Positions 17,514-24,938 of a stretch of DNA of 47,875 nucleotides are shown here, one piece after another. Source of the stretch: Pseudomonadota bacterium. Lineage in GTDB: Bacteria; Pseudomonadota; Gammaproteobacteria; Pseudomonadales; Moraxellaceae. The stretch is taken from assembly GCA_021804565.1 (NCBI GenBank), contig JAJZHK010000019.1, forward strand, positions 1-47,875, in the 5' to 3' direction. The position numbers and the translations under genes were made by a program. How positions within the stretch are numbered: position 1 is the first letter of the stretch; every line of letters starts with the position of its first letter. The notes under the pieces were generated by a model. The model did not search any database, was not told where the DNA came from, and saw only the letters and a program-made list of their open reading frames with translations.

Positions 17514-17950
17514 GCCAGGCGCTGATCGCCCTCGGAGGCAATCAGGGCGCCGCCCCCTTGTGGGCCGCGCTGCAGGCTTTGCAGCAACTGGGCGCCTTGC
17601 GCTGTTCGCCGGTCTATGCCAGTGCCGCCGGCGAAGGGCAGGGCTGCGCCGACTACCTCAATCTGGTCGTGGAACTCGAGACCGCGCTGAGCCATCCTCA
17701 GCTGACCCAGCGACTGCAGGCGATCGAAGACGCTGGGGGGCGTCGTCGTGACCTGCCTGGTGTCTGTCACGTCGACCTCGATCTTTTGATCTGGGCCGGG
17801 CAGGTCCTGCGGCCGACGGACCTGGAACGAGCTTACGTGGCCCTGCCTTGGGCGCATCTGCGTGGCCAGCCCCGGCCGGTGGCCAGTGGGCATCTATGGC
17901 CGGGTGAGGCGATGGCGGTTTTGGCGGCCTTGCAGCAGCGCCGCGACTGA
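17510..17950 (+). CDS. Divergent folK-like pterin pyrophosphokinase
   Basis: 146 residues, shorter than E. coli FolK (159). The fold is recognisable: IALGGNQG at the start, YLNLVVELET in the middle, and VDLDLLIWAG containing the two catalytic Asp residues. However, the segment before them reads LPGVCHVDLD instead of the usual GPRTLDLD, so the conserved catalytic Arg is missing, and the usual P-H-x-x-M segment is replaced by LPWAHLRG. It is coupled to folB by ATGA. It may be a second, altered HPPK beside a standard folK elsewhere in the genome, as I recall for pseudomonads. Activity is uncertain. Confidence 0.75.
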   Translation: MSQALIALGGNQGAAPLWAALQALQQLGALRCSPVYASAAGEGQGCADYLNLVVELETALSHPQLTQRLQAIEDAGGRRRDLPGVCHVDLDLLIWAGQVLRPTDLERAYVALPWAHLRGQPRPVASGHLWPGEAMAVLAALQQRRD

Positions 17951-18019
17951 AGGAGGCTGCAAGGTGCTGCAGCTTTGCATTAGACTGCGGACTCGGGTAC
18001 CGATGTCGAGGGCAGCAGC

Positions 18020-20119
18020 GTGACTTTTTTCCCGCGTACACCTAATTTGGCGATCAGCGACCGTGAGGCTTTGCGCGCGCAGATACTTCAGTATTTTCAT
18101 GCCAGTTTTGACCGCTATGAGTCTTTGTTCAGCCTGCTGCGCGATGAGCAGGCCTACAGGATCAAGCCGATCGCCCTGCGTCATCCGCTGATTTTTTATT
18201 TCGGCCACACCGCCACCTTTTTCGTCAACAAACTGCTGCTGGCCGGCCTGATCACCAGGCGTATCGATGCCCGTATCGAAAGATTGTGTGCGGTCGGCGT
18301 CGATGAGATGAGTTGGGATGATCTTGACGAGACCCACTACGACTGGCCCAGCCTCGCCAGCCTGCAGCAGTACCGCCAGCAGGTGCGTGCTCTGGTGGAT
18401 GCCCAGATCGTCGGCATGGACTTGCGCGGCGAGCTGAATATGCAGCATCCGTTATGGGTCATCCTGATGGGCATAGAGCATGAACTCATTCATCTGGAGA
18501 CCTCTTCGGTGCTGATACGGCAGCACGCTCTCGATCGGGTGCAGCCCCAGGCGGCCTGGGCGCCCTGCCGGCAGCGTGGGGAGCCGCCGCGCAACGAGCT
18601 GCTGCCGGTGCCGGCGCAGCGGCTGCGCCTGGGTCGTGCAGAGAACGATCCTTACTATGGCTGGGATAATGAATACGGCGTGCACGAGGTCGAGCTTGCC
18701 GCCTTCAGGGCCAGCCGGCAACTGGTCAGCCAGCGCGAGTTTCTCGCCTTTGTCGAGGCCGGAGGCTATCTCGATGAGCGCTGGTGGGACGAGGAAGGCC
18801 AGGCTTGGCGCAGCCATGGCGACGTCCGCCATCCGACGTTCTGGCGTCCTGGCGAGCAAGGCTGGCGGCTGCGTCTACTGGCGGAAGAGATCGAGATGCC
18901 GTGGAATTGGCCGGTCGAAGTCAACTGTCATGAAGCGCGGGCCTACGTTCGCTGGCTGGCGGCCAGGACCGGTTTGTCTTTGCGCCTGCCCAGCGAAGAG
19001 GAGTGGTACGCCTTGCTCGCTCACAGTGGTCGTGGCGAGGTGGCTGAGGCGCCGACAGCGGCGCAGCTGCACCTCGATCACGAAGCCTCGCCCTGCCCGG
19101 TCGACCGCTTTGCGCAGGGTGATTTTTTTGATGTGGTCGGCAATGTCTGGCAGTGGACCGAGACGGCTATCGCACCTTATCCGGGTTTCAAGGTGCACCC
19201 TCTTTACGACGACTTCAGCACCCCCACCTTCGACGGTCGCCATCATCTGATCAAAGGTGGCAGCTGGATCTCCTGTGGCAATGAAGCCCGTCTGGGCAGC
19301 CGTTACGCGTTCCGCCGGCATTTTTTTCAACACGCGGGTTTCCGCTATGTGGAGGCAGGTCCTTTGATGCAGCAGCAGCTTTCCCACTATGAAAGTGACG
19401 CCCTGGTGGCCCAGTACCTGGAATTCCACTACGGTGCCAGCTATTTCGGGGTCGCCAACTATGCGCAGAGCTTGACCCAGCGGGTGCTCGCCGCCACCGC
19501 GGGACGACCACGGCGCAAGGCGCTCGATCTGGGTTGCGCGACGGGGCGGGCCACTTTGGAGCTGGCGCGCCACTTCGAGTCGGTCACCGGGATCGACTTT
19601 TCGGTACGCTTCATCGATCTGGGCGTGCAGCTGATCCGTTCGGGGCATTTGCGCTATGCCTTGCCTGAAGAAGGCGAGTTGCAAAGCTATCATGAGATCG
19701 ATCTGGCGGCCTTGGGCCTGCAGGGCCTGGCTGATCGTGTGGCGTTCTACCAGGGCGACGCCTGCAACCTGAAAACGATCTATGGCGACTACGACCTCAT
19801 CCTGGCCGCCAATCTGATCGACAGACTGTACCAGCCCGCCCTGTTCCTGCGCGAGGTCCATAGTCGCCTGCGGCCGGGCGGCATCCTCGCCTTGAGCAGT
19901 CCCTATACCTGGCTCGAGGAGCATACCGATCGCGCCCACTGGATCGGTGGCTTCAAGCGTGACGGAGAGAACTGGACCACCTTGCAGGGTTTGAGCGAGC
20001 TGCTGCAGCCGCATTTTCGCTTGCTGGCAGCGCCGGAGGATGTGCCTTTCGTGATCCGCGAAACCGCCCGCAAATACCAGCACAGCGTGGCACAGCTCAG
20101 CCTCTGGGAGCGTCTTTGA
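18020..20119 (+). CDS. ovoA: Ovothiol synthase OvoA (5-histidylcysteine sulfoxide synthase with methyltransferase domain)
   Basis: 699 residues from a GTG with GAGGG 7 nt upstream. OvoA is a non-haem iron enzyme that couples Cys to His with O2, forming 5-histidylcysteine sulfoxide, and later N-methylates the 5-thiohistidine. An N-terminal DinB-like domain carries the HX3HXE iron motif (His154, His158, Glu160 in HELIHLE). It is followed by an FGE-sulfatase-like domain at about 200-450 (VVGNVWQWTE, LIKGGSWISCGNEAR) and a C-terminal SAM methyltransferase from about 490 (ALDLGCATGRATLELA). This three-domain order is diagnostic of full-length OvoA. The next gene overlaps by 1 nt and is a PLP C-S lyase, matching OvoB. 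Confidence 0.93.
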   Translation: MTFFPRTPNLAISDREALRAQILQYFHASFDRYESLFSLLRDEQAYRIKPIALRHPLIFYFGHTATFFVNKLLLAGLITRRIDARIERLCAVGVDEMSWDDLDETHYDWPSLASLQQYRQQVRALVDAQIVGMDLRGELNMQHPLWVILMGIEHELIHLETSSVLIRQHALDRVQPQAAWAPCRQRGEPPRNELLPVPAQRLRLGRAENDPYYGWDNEYGVHEVELAAFRASRQLVSQREFLAFVEAGGYLDERWWDEEGQAWRSHGDVRHPTFWRPGEQGWRLRLLAEEIEMPWNWPVEVNCHEARAYVRWLAARTGLSLRLPSEEEWYALLAHSGRGEVAEAPTAAQLHLDHEASPCPVDRFAQGDFFDVVGNVWQWTETAIAPYPGFKVHPLYDDFSTPTFDGRHHLIKGGSWISCGNEARLGSRYAFRRHFFQHAGFRYVEAGPLMQQQLSHYESDALVAQYLEFHYGASYFGVANYAQSLTQRVLAATAGRPRRKALDLGCATGRATLELARHFESVTGIDFSVRFIDLGVQLIRSGHLRYALPEEGELQSYHEIDLAALGLQGLADRVAFYQGDACNLKTIYGDYDLILAANLIDRLYQPALFLREVHSRLRPGGILALSSPYTWLEEHTDRAHWIGGFKRDGENWTTLQGLSELLQPHFRLLAAPEDVPFVIRETARKYQHSVAQLSLWERL

Positions 20120-21273
20120 TGGCGGCTGATTTTTCTCGGCTGCCCGATCGTGGCGGCTCCCTGGCCTTGAAAACCGAGGGGCGCCTGGCGACTTTCGGCC
20201 GCCCCGAGGTCTTGCCTTTGTGGGTGGCCGACATGGATTTTGCCTGTCCGCCGCCGGTGCGTGCGGCCCTGCTGCAACGTGCCGATCACCCCATCTACGG
20301 CTACACCTTGCGTGACCCGGACATGGTGCCGGCCTTGTGCGACTGGATCTCGCAGGTGCACGGCTGGCGCCCTGATGCGGCCCAGGTCTGGATCGTCCCG
20401 GGGGTCGTGCCCAGCCTGTACGCGGCGGTGGCGGCGCTCACCGAGCCGGGGGAGGGGGTCATCATCCAGACGCCGGTGTATCCGCCTTTTTTTCAGGCGG
20501 TGCGCGAGCAGGGGCGGCGTCTGCTCGAGAATCCTCTGCGCCTGGAGGCGCAAGGCTATGGCATGGATCTCGACCATTTTGAACAGTGTGCCCGGCAGGC
20601 GCGTTTATTTCTCTTGTGCTCGCCGCACAACCCGGTGGGTCGGGTATGGCGACGCGATGAGCTCGAGGCGGTGCTGGCCATCTGTGCCCGTCACGACGTC
20701 CAGGTGCTGGCCGATGAGATCCACGCCGATCTGCTCTATCCGGGGCAGCTGCACCAGCCGGCCCTGCCGCTGGCGCCGGATCGCGTCATCGCCGCCTGGG
20801 CGCCGGGCAAAACCTTCAATACAGCCGGCATGGGCCTGTCCGCCCTGATCTGTGCACAGCCGCAGCTGCAGCGTCGCCTGCAGGCGGTCTTTGCCGCCTT
20901 GCCGGTGACGACGCACAACCCTTTTGCGCAGGCGGCCTGGGTGGCGGCCTATCGGCAGGGGCGCCCCTGGCGCGATGAACTGGTCGGCGTTCTTGCCGCC
21001 CATCGCGATCATCTGCTGCAGCGCCTGGCGCAGGAGCTGCCGCAGCTGCGGGTGCATGCGCCGCAAGGCACCTATCTGCTCTGGCTGGACTTTCGTCAGC
21101 TGCAGTTGAGCGAAGCGGATCTGGTGCGCCGACTGGTCGAGACGGCGGGCCTGGGTTTGAACCCCGGCAGCAGTTTTGGTGCCACCGGGCTCGGCCATAT
21201 GCGCCTCAATTTTGCCACCAGCCGTGCTGTCCTCGATCAGGCCGTCGACCGGCTGGTGGCCTGCCTGGGCTGA
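20119..21273 (+). CDS. ovoB: PLP-dependent C-S lyase of MalY/PatB type, probable ovothiol sulfoxide lyase OvoB
   Basis: 384 residues, fold-type I aminotransferase class I/II. It has the MalY/PatB N-terminal pattern (LPLWVADMDFACPPPV), the substrate/cofactor motif SPHNPVGRVW, DEIHADL, and the PLP lysine Lys231 in APGKTFNTAG. Most genomes would label it a MalY/PatB family lyase. The symbol is an inference from context: it overlaps ovoA by one base (TGATG), and ovothiol synthesis needs a PLP lyase (OvoB) to cleave 5-histidylcysteine sulfoxide to 5-thiohistidine. The ATG at 20119 is preferred over the adjacent in-frame TTG. A 79-nt gap follows. Confidence 0.82.
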   Translation: MAADFSRLPDRGGSLALKTEGRLATFGRPEVLPLWVADMDFACPPPVRAALLQRADHPIYGYTLRDPDMVPALCDWISQVHGWRPDAAQVWIVPGVVPSLYAAVAALTEPGEGVIIQTPVYPPFFQAVREQGRRLLENPLRLEAQGYGMDLDHFEQCARQARLFLLCSPHNPVGRVWRRDELEAVLAICARHDVQVLADEIHADLLYPGQLHQPALPLAPDRVIAAWAPGKTFNTAGMGLSALICAQPQLQRRLQAVFAALPVTTHNPFAQAAWVAAYRQGRPWRDELVGVLAAHRDHLLQRLAQELPQLRVHAPQGTYLLWLDFRQLQLSEADLVRRLVETAGLGLNPGSSFGATGLGHMRLNFATSRAVLDQAVDRLVACLG

Positions 21274-21352
21274 GCGCTGCGCTCGGGCTTTTGCATGCTG
21301 AGGCCTTTTTGATCTAGGCTGTAGTTGGCCATTTCGCACAGGAGCCGTTCTC

Positions 21353-22438
21353 ATGGCACAGGTTTCCCGGCAACAAGCCATTATCGGCGCGCTCATGGGC
21401 GCCTGGATCGGCGATGCGCTCGCCCTAGGACCCCACTGGTACTACGATCTCGAGGCCATGCGCCGCGATTATGGCCCCTGGATCAGCGACTACAGCGCCC
21501 CCAAAGAAGGTCGCTACCATGCCGGTTTACCCGCCGGTCATGGCTCACAAGCGGCTTACATCCTTGATCTCATGGTCGACTCACTGATCGAGTGCGGTGC
21601 TTATGACGAGGCGGACTTCTGTCGACGCATGGATGAGCAGCTTTTGCAGCGCATCGATGGGACGCCGATGGCCGGCCCTGGTGGCTATACCAGCCAGTCG
21701 ATCCGTGATACCTGGCACAAGCGTATCGAGCAGGGTTTGCCGTGGGGGCAGGTCGCCGGCCACGCCGATACCACCGAGGCTATCGAGCGCACCCTGGCGC
21801 TGGCCTTGCGTTATGCCGGCGATCCTCAAGGTCTGGCGCATAGCATCGCCAGCAACACCCGCCTGACCCAGAACGACGAAACGGTGGTGTCGATGACGGT
21901 CGCCTACGGCGCCATCCTCGCCCTGCTGGTCGAGGGGGAGCCCTTCGATACCCAGCTGTCCGGCAAGCTCATGCAGCGCGTCAAAAGCGGGCAGCTGCCT
22001 TTTCATGCGGTCACCAGCAGTCAGCTGGCGCCGCCGGCCTTGGGTACCGAGCCCAGCCGGGCGGGCCGCTTTGCCTCGCCGGATGCCCTGTTGACCCCCT
22101 CCTGCATCGCCGCGGCCGTCGTCGATCCGGGGGTACAGATCGAGCCGGCCTGGAAGGTCTCGCTGGTCTACGGTATGCCTTGCGCCATCTATCATCAGCT
22201 GCCCGCCGCCTACTACCTGGCGGCGCGTTACCACGACGACTTTGCGTCGGCGGTGCTGCACGCGGTCAACGGCGGCGGCCAAAATCAGGCGCGCGCCATG
22301 CTGACGGCCGCCCTGGTCGGCGCCCAGGTGGGCTATGCCGGCATCCCGCAGCGTTGGCTGGACGGCCTCATCGCGGGCCAGGACAAGCTGGCCATGGCGG
22401 AGCGTCTGGCCGCGCAGGCTGTGGCGGCAGCGCCTTGA
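21353..22438 (+). CDS. ADP-ribosylglycohydrolase-fold protein, J1-crystallin/SelJ-like branch, metal ligands absent
   Basis: 361 residues. The N-terminus (IIGALMGAWIGDALALGPHW) is that of the ADP-ribosylglycohydrolase (DraG/ARH) fold. The downstream pattern (HWYYDLEAM, a tyrosine-rich stretch, GHGSQAAYILDLMVDSL, and GGGQNQARAMLTAALVGAQ) matches the branch I associate with jellyfish J1-crystallins and selenoprotein J rather than true hydrolases. The Thr-Asp-Asp metal motif of active enzymes is replaced by HGSQ, and the C-terminal GGDTD-type motif by GGGQNQ, so Mg-dependent ADP-ribose hydrolysis is unlikely. The start codon follows AGGAGCCG about 7 nt upstream. The stop overlaps the photolyase TTG start (TTGA), implying coupled translation. 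The function is unknown. Confidence 0.75.
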   Translation: MAQVSRQQAIIGALMGAWIGDALALGPHWYYDLEAMRRDYGPWISDYSAPKEGRYHAGLPAGHGSQAAYILDLMVDSLIECGAYDEADFCRRMDEQLLQRIDGTPMAGPGGYTSQSIRDTWHKRIEQGLPWGQVAGHADTTEAIERTLALALRYAGDPQGLAHSIASNTRLTQNDETVVSMTVAYGAILALLVEGEPFDTQLSGKLMQRVKSGQLPFHAVTSSQLAPPALGTEPSRAGRFASPDALLTPSCIAAAVVDPGVQIEPAWKVSLVYGMPCAIYHQLPAAYYLAARYHDDFASAVLHAVNGGGQNQARAMLTAALVGAQVGYAGIPQRWLDGLIAGQDKLAMAERLAAQAVAAAP

Positions 22439-23847
22439 GCCGGCACCTGGTCTGGCTGCGCCTGGATCTGCGCAGTCGCGATCACGCCGCCTTGCAGGCG
22501 GCCTGTCGTGATCCAGACAGTGAGGTGGTGGCCGTTTACCTGCACACCCCGGGACAGTCTGCGCGGCATGATCTGGGGGCCCGGCGCAGCGCTTTTGAGC
22601 GCGATGCGCTGGCGGCCTTGCAGCCGACGCTGGCCCGCCTGGGCATCCCCCTGGTGCAGGCCGAGCTCGACGACTACGCCGCTATTCCAGCCTGGATGGT
22701 CGAGCGTGTGCGCGCCTGGGGTATCGGGGCGATACACGCGCATCGTGCCCTGGAGATCTATGAGCAAAGACGTGACGAGGCTGTCGCTGCGGCGGTGGCG
22801 ACTGAAGCCTGTCGCCTGTGTCTCTATGATGACGTCTGCATCCTGCCGCCAGGCCGTGTGTTGACCCGTGACGGGCGGCCGTTCACGGTCTTCTCGGCCT
22901 TTAAAAAGGCCTGGCTGCAGCAGTTGCCGACGGTGGCCGCAGCGCAGCCGCAGCCGCGACCAAGACGGCAGCACTTTCTGCCTTTGTGCGCTGAGCCTAC
23001 GCCGGTGAAGCCTCAGGAGCAGGACTGGCCGGCCGGTGAGGCAGCGGCCTTGGCGGCGCTCGATGCTTTTGTGGCGCAGGGACTGGCCGACTATGCCTGG
23101 GCCCGCGATCGCTGCGACTTGGCCGGAAGCAGCCGACTGTCGCCGTATCTGACCCTGGGTTGCCTGAGTGCCCGGCAGTGCCTGCACGCCTTGTACCGGC
23201 AGGGACCTGTCGATGCGCCAGGCGCCGCCAGCTGGCTGAACGAGCTGTGTTGGCGGGACTTTTACAAACACATCCTGGTGGCTTTCCCGCAGGTGGGTCG
23301 TCATCAGGCCTTCCAGGCCGCCACCGATGCCTTGCCCTGGCGTTATGACGAACTGGAGTTTGCCCGCTGGCGTGAGGGGCGCACCGGTTTTCCCATCGTC
23401 GATGCCGGCATGCGTCAGCTGCTGCAGACCGGCTGGATGCACAATCGCTTGCGCATGATCTGTGCCAGTTTTCTGGCCAAGGACCTGTTCATCGACTGGC
23501 GCTGGGGGGAAAGACACTTCATGCAGCATCTGCTCGACGCCGACCTGGCGGCCAACAATGGCGGCTGGCAGTGGAGCGCTTCGACGGGTAACGATGCGGT
23601 GCCCTATTTTCGTGTGTTCAACCCCTGGCTACAAAGCCGCAAGGTCGATCCGCAAGGGCACTTCATCCGTCAGTATGTGCCTGAGCTGGCGGCGGTCCAG
23701 GAGGTCCATACGCCGGTCCTGCGCCATGCCGACTATCCGGCGCCGATGCTCGATCATGGCCAGGCACGTCAACGCGTCATCGCCCATTTTCGTGCCTTGC
23801 GTGGTGACTCGGCGCAGCTGGGCCTGTGGGCTGACGACGGCTCATGA
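22435..23847 (+). CDS. phrB: Deoxyribodipyrimidine photolyase (class I)
   Basis: 470 residues. It repairs cyclobutane pyrimidine dimers using light. The N-terminal antenna domain starts HLVWLRLDLRSRDHAAL. The C-terminal FAD domain contains LTLGCLSARQCLHAL, LCWRDFYKHIL, GFPIVDAGMRQLLQTGWMHN and the strongly conserved NNGGWQWSASTGNDA followed by PYFRVFNPW. The start is TTG at 22435, overlapping the preceding stop; no better ATG or GTG precedes the conserved VWLR. The length equals the family norm. The 3' end overlaps the convergent methyltransferase gene by 6 bp, so two direct DNA-damage reversal enzymes sit tail to tail. Confidence 0.93.
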   Translation: MSRHLVWLRLDLRSRDHAALQAACRDPDSEVVAVYLHTPGQSARHDLGARRSAFERDALAALQPTLARLGIPLVQAELDDYAAIPAWMVERVRAWGIGAIHAHRALEIYEQRRDEAVAAAVATEACRLCLYDDVCILPPGRVLTRDGRPFTVFSAFKKAWLQQLPTVAAAQPQPRPRRQHFLPLCAEPTPVKPQEQDWPAGEAAALAALDAFVAQGLADYAWARDRCDLAGSSRLSPYLTLGCLSARQCLHALYRQGPVDAPGAASWLNELCWRDFYKHILVAFPQVGRHQAFQAATDALPWRYDELEFARWREGRTGFPIVDAGMRQLLQTGWMHNRLRMICASFLAKDLFIDWRWGERHFMQHLLDADLAANNGGWQWSASTGNDAVPYFRVFNPWLQSRKVDPQGHFIRQYVPELAAVQEVHTPVLRHADYPAPMLDHGQARQRVIAHFRALRGDSAQLGLWADDGS

Positions 23848-24345
23848 GCAGGTTCTTGCGCCTTCATGACGGAGCAGCCAGCGCTTGCGTTCTTCACCCC
23901 AGCGGTAGCCGCCGAGTCCGCCATCACGGCGGAGGATGCGATGGCAGGGTATGAGGATGGCGATCGGGTTGCTGGCACAGGCCTTGGCCACGGCGCGTGA
24001 GGCCTGCGGCCGCTGCAGGCGTCCGGCCAGTTCGCTGTAGCTGAGGGTTTGTCCGGGGAGGAGTTTCAGCAGTTCGTTCCACACCGCCCGCTGAAAGGCG
24101 GTGCCCGGCGGTAGCGGTGGTCGCGTCGGCAGGCTCTGGGGGTCGTTCAGGTAGGCCTGTAGCGCGCTCAGCCAAGCCTGGGCCTGGCGGGGGTCGGCGA
24201 GTTCCTGGCCGGCCAGGCTAGCATGTTCGCCGGGCGTCACGGCGAAGGTGATGCGGCGCAGCTCCTGCTGTTCGGTGATCACCAGGATGCGACCTAAGGG
24301 ACTATCGCCCGCGGCGAAGGCCAGCTGGGAGTCTGGGCGGCGCAT
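23842..24345 (-). CDS. ogt: Methylated-DNA--protein-cysteine methyltransferase
   Basis: 167 residues. A suicide enzyme that removes alkyl groups from O6-alkylguanine (and O4-alkylthymine). The active-site motif IPCHRIL (Cys134), the helix-turn-helix with the Arg finger (GRLQRPQASRAVAKACASNP), and the C-terminal LGGYRWGEERKRWLL are all visible. The N-terminal part is short and lacks Ada's zinc domain, so this is an Ogt-type stand-alone enzyme. It is convergent with the photolyase and divergent from the MarR regulator. Confidence 0.92.
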   Translation of the reverse strand: MRRPDSQLAFAAGDSPLGRILVITEQQELRRITFAVTPGEHASLAGQELADPRQAQAWLSALQAYLNDPQSLPTRPPLPPGTAFQRAVWNELLKLLPGQTLSYSELAGRLQRPQASRAVAKACASNPIAILIPCHRILRRDGGLGGYRWGEERKRWLLRHEGARTCS

Positions 24346-24423
24346 GGAGCTCTCCGGCAGGGGATCGTGCGCCTAGTGTGCTGACTTTGTCCCTGGCGTG
24401 GCAAGAGGGGGGGCAGAGCAGGC

Positions 24424-24452
24424 TTGGAGAGCGCCTGAATTTGCTATATAGT
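24424..24452 (+). promoter_or_regulatory. Sigma-70 promoter of the marR-emrAB operon
   Basis: A -35 box TTGGAG (24424-24429) and a -10 box TATAGT (24447-24452) are separated by 17 bp, close to consensus. The predicted start of transcription is near 24459, inside the palindrome described next. Confidence 0.65.
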
Positions 24453-24464
24453 ATCATATGATAC
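24451..24464. promoter_or_regulatory. Probable MarR operator palindrome
   Basis: GTATCATATGATAC is a perfect 14-bp inverted repeat that begins within the -10 box and covers the predicted +1. MarR dimers bind palindromes of this size and usually repress their own operon. The AT-rich palindrome stands out sharply from the GC-rich surroundings. Binding by the adjacent MarR protein is inferred from position. Confidence 0.7.
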
Positions 24465-24485
24465 GATATGGTCAGGGACTCACCT

Positions 24486-24938
24486 ATGCAGCTACGCAGC
24501 TTTGGTATCTTGCTGAAAGACGTTTCGCGTCTGTCCTCGCGATATTTCGAGCGCCACCTGGGTGAGTTGGGCCTGACCCTGGACCAGTGCAAGGTGCTGG
24601 CCCGCCTGGAGCATGAAGAAGGCATGACGCAGACGCAGCTGGCCGAGTGCACCGATATGGATCCTATGACCCTGGTGCGGGTGCTCGACCGTATGGAGCA
24701 GGAGGGACTGCTCGAACGTCGTCGGCATGAGCAGGACCGGCGGGTACGTCAGATCTATCTTTTGCCGGCAGCACAGGTGCAGATGGCGAAGATGTGGCAG
24801 CTGGTTGAGCAGGTAAGGGGTGAGACGCTGCGTCAGTTCAGCGACCTCGAGAAGGAGACTTTTATGAGCTATTTGCAGCGCATGCGTAGCACCTTGCACG
24901 AGTTGCTGCAGGCTGAGTCTGGACAGGAGGAGGCATGA
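24486..24938 (+). CDS. MarR family transcriptional regulator
   Basis: 150 residues. A winged helix-turn-helix repressor: dimerisation helices at both ends flank the DNA-binding core (LDQCKVLARLEHEEGMTQTQ, then DMDPMTLVRVLDRMEQEGLL and RRHEQDRRVRQIYLLP, the usual D-R-R wing). The ATG at 24486 was preferred over the one at 24468, because AGGGA lies 8 nt upstream of it and the earlier ATG is only 9 nt after the predicted transcription start. It overlaps the emrA-like gene by 4 nt (ATGA), so it is the first gene of a drug-efflux operon and probably represses it until a ligand binds. Confidence 0.9.
   Translation: MQLRSFGILLKDVSRLSSRYFERHLGELGLTLDQCKVLARLEHEEGMTQTQLAECTDMDPMTLVRVLDRMEQEGLLERRRHEQDRRVRQIYLLPAAQVQMAKMWQLVEQVRGETLRQFSDLEKETFMSYLQRMRSTLHELLQAESGQEEA

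Noticed and set aside
20119-21273. Cystathionine beta-lyase of methionine synthesis
   Set aside because: The fold fits, but the one-base overlap with ovoA makes an ovothiol sulfoxide lyase the better explanation; the alternative is not excluded.
21353-22438. Antitoxin of a DarTG-like DNA ADP-ribosylation system
   Set aside because: There is no DarT-like or other ADP-ribosyltransferase gene next to it, DarG has a macrodomain rather than this fold, and the metal ligands are missing.
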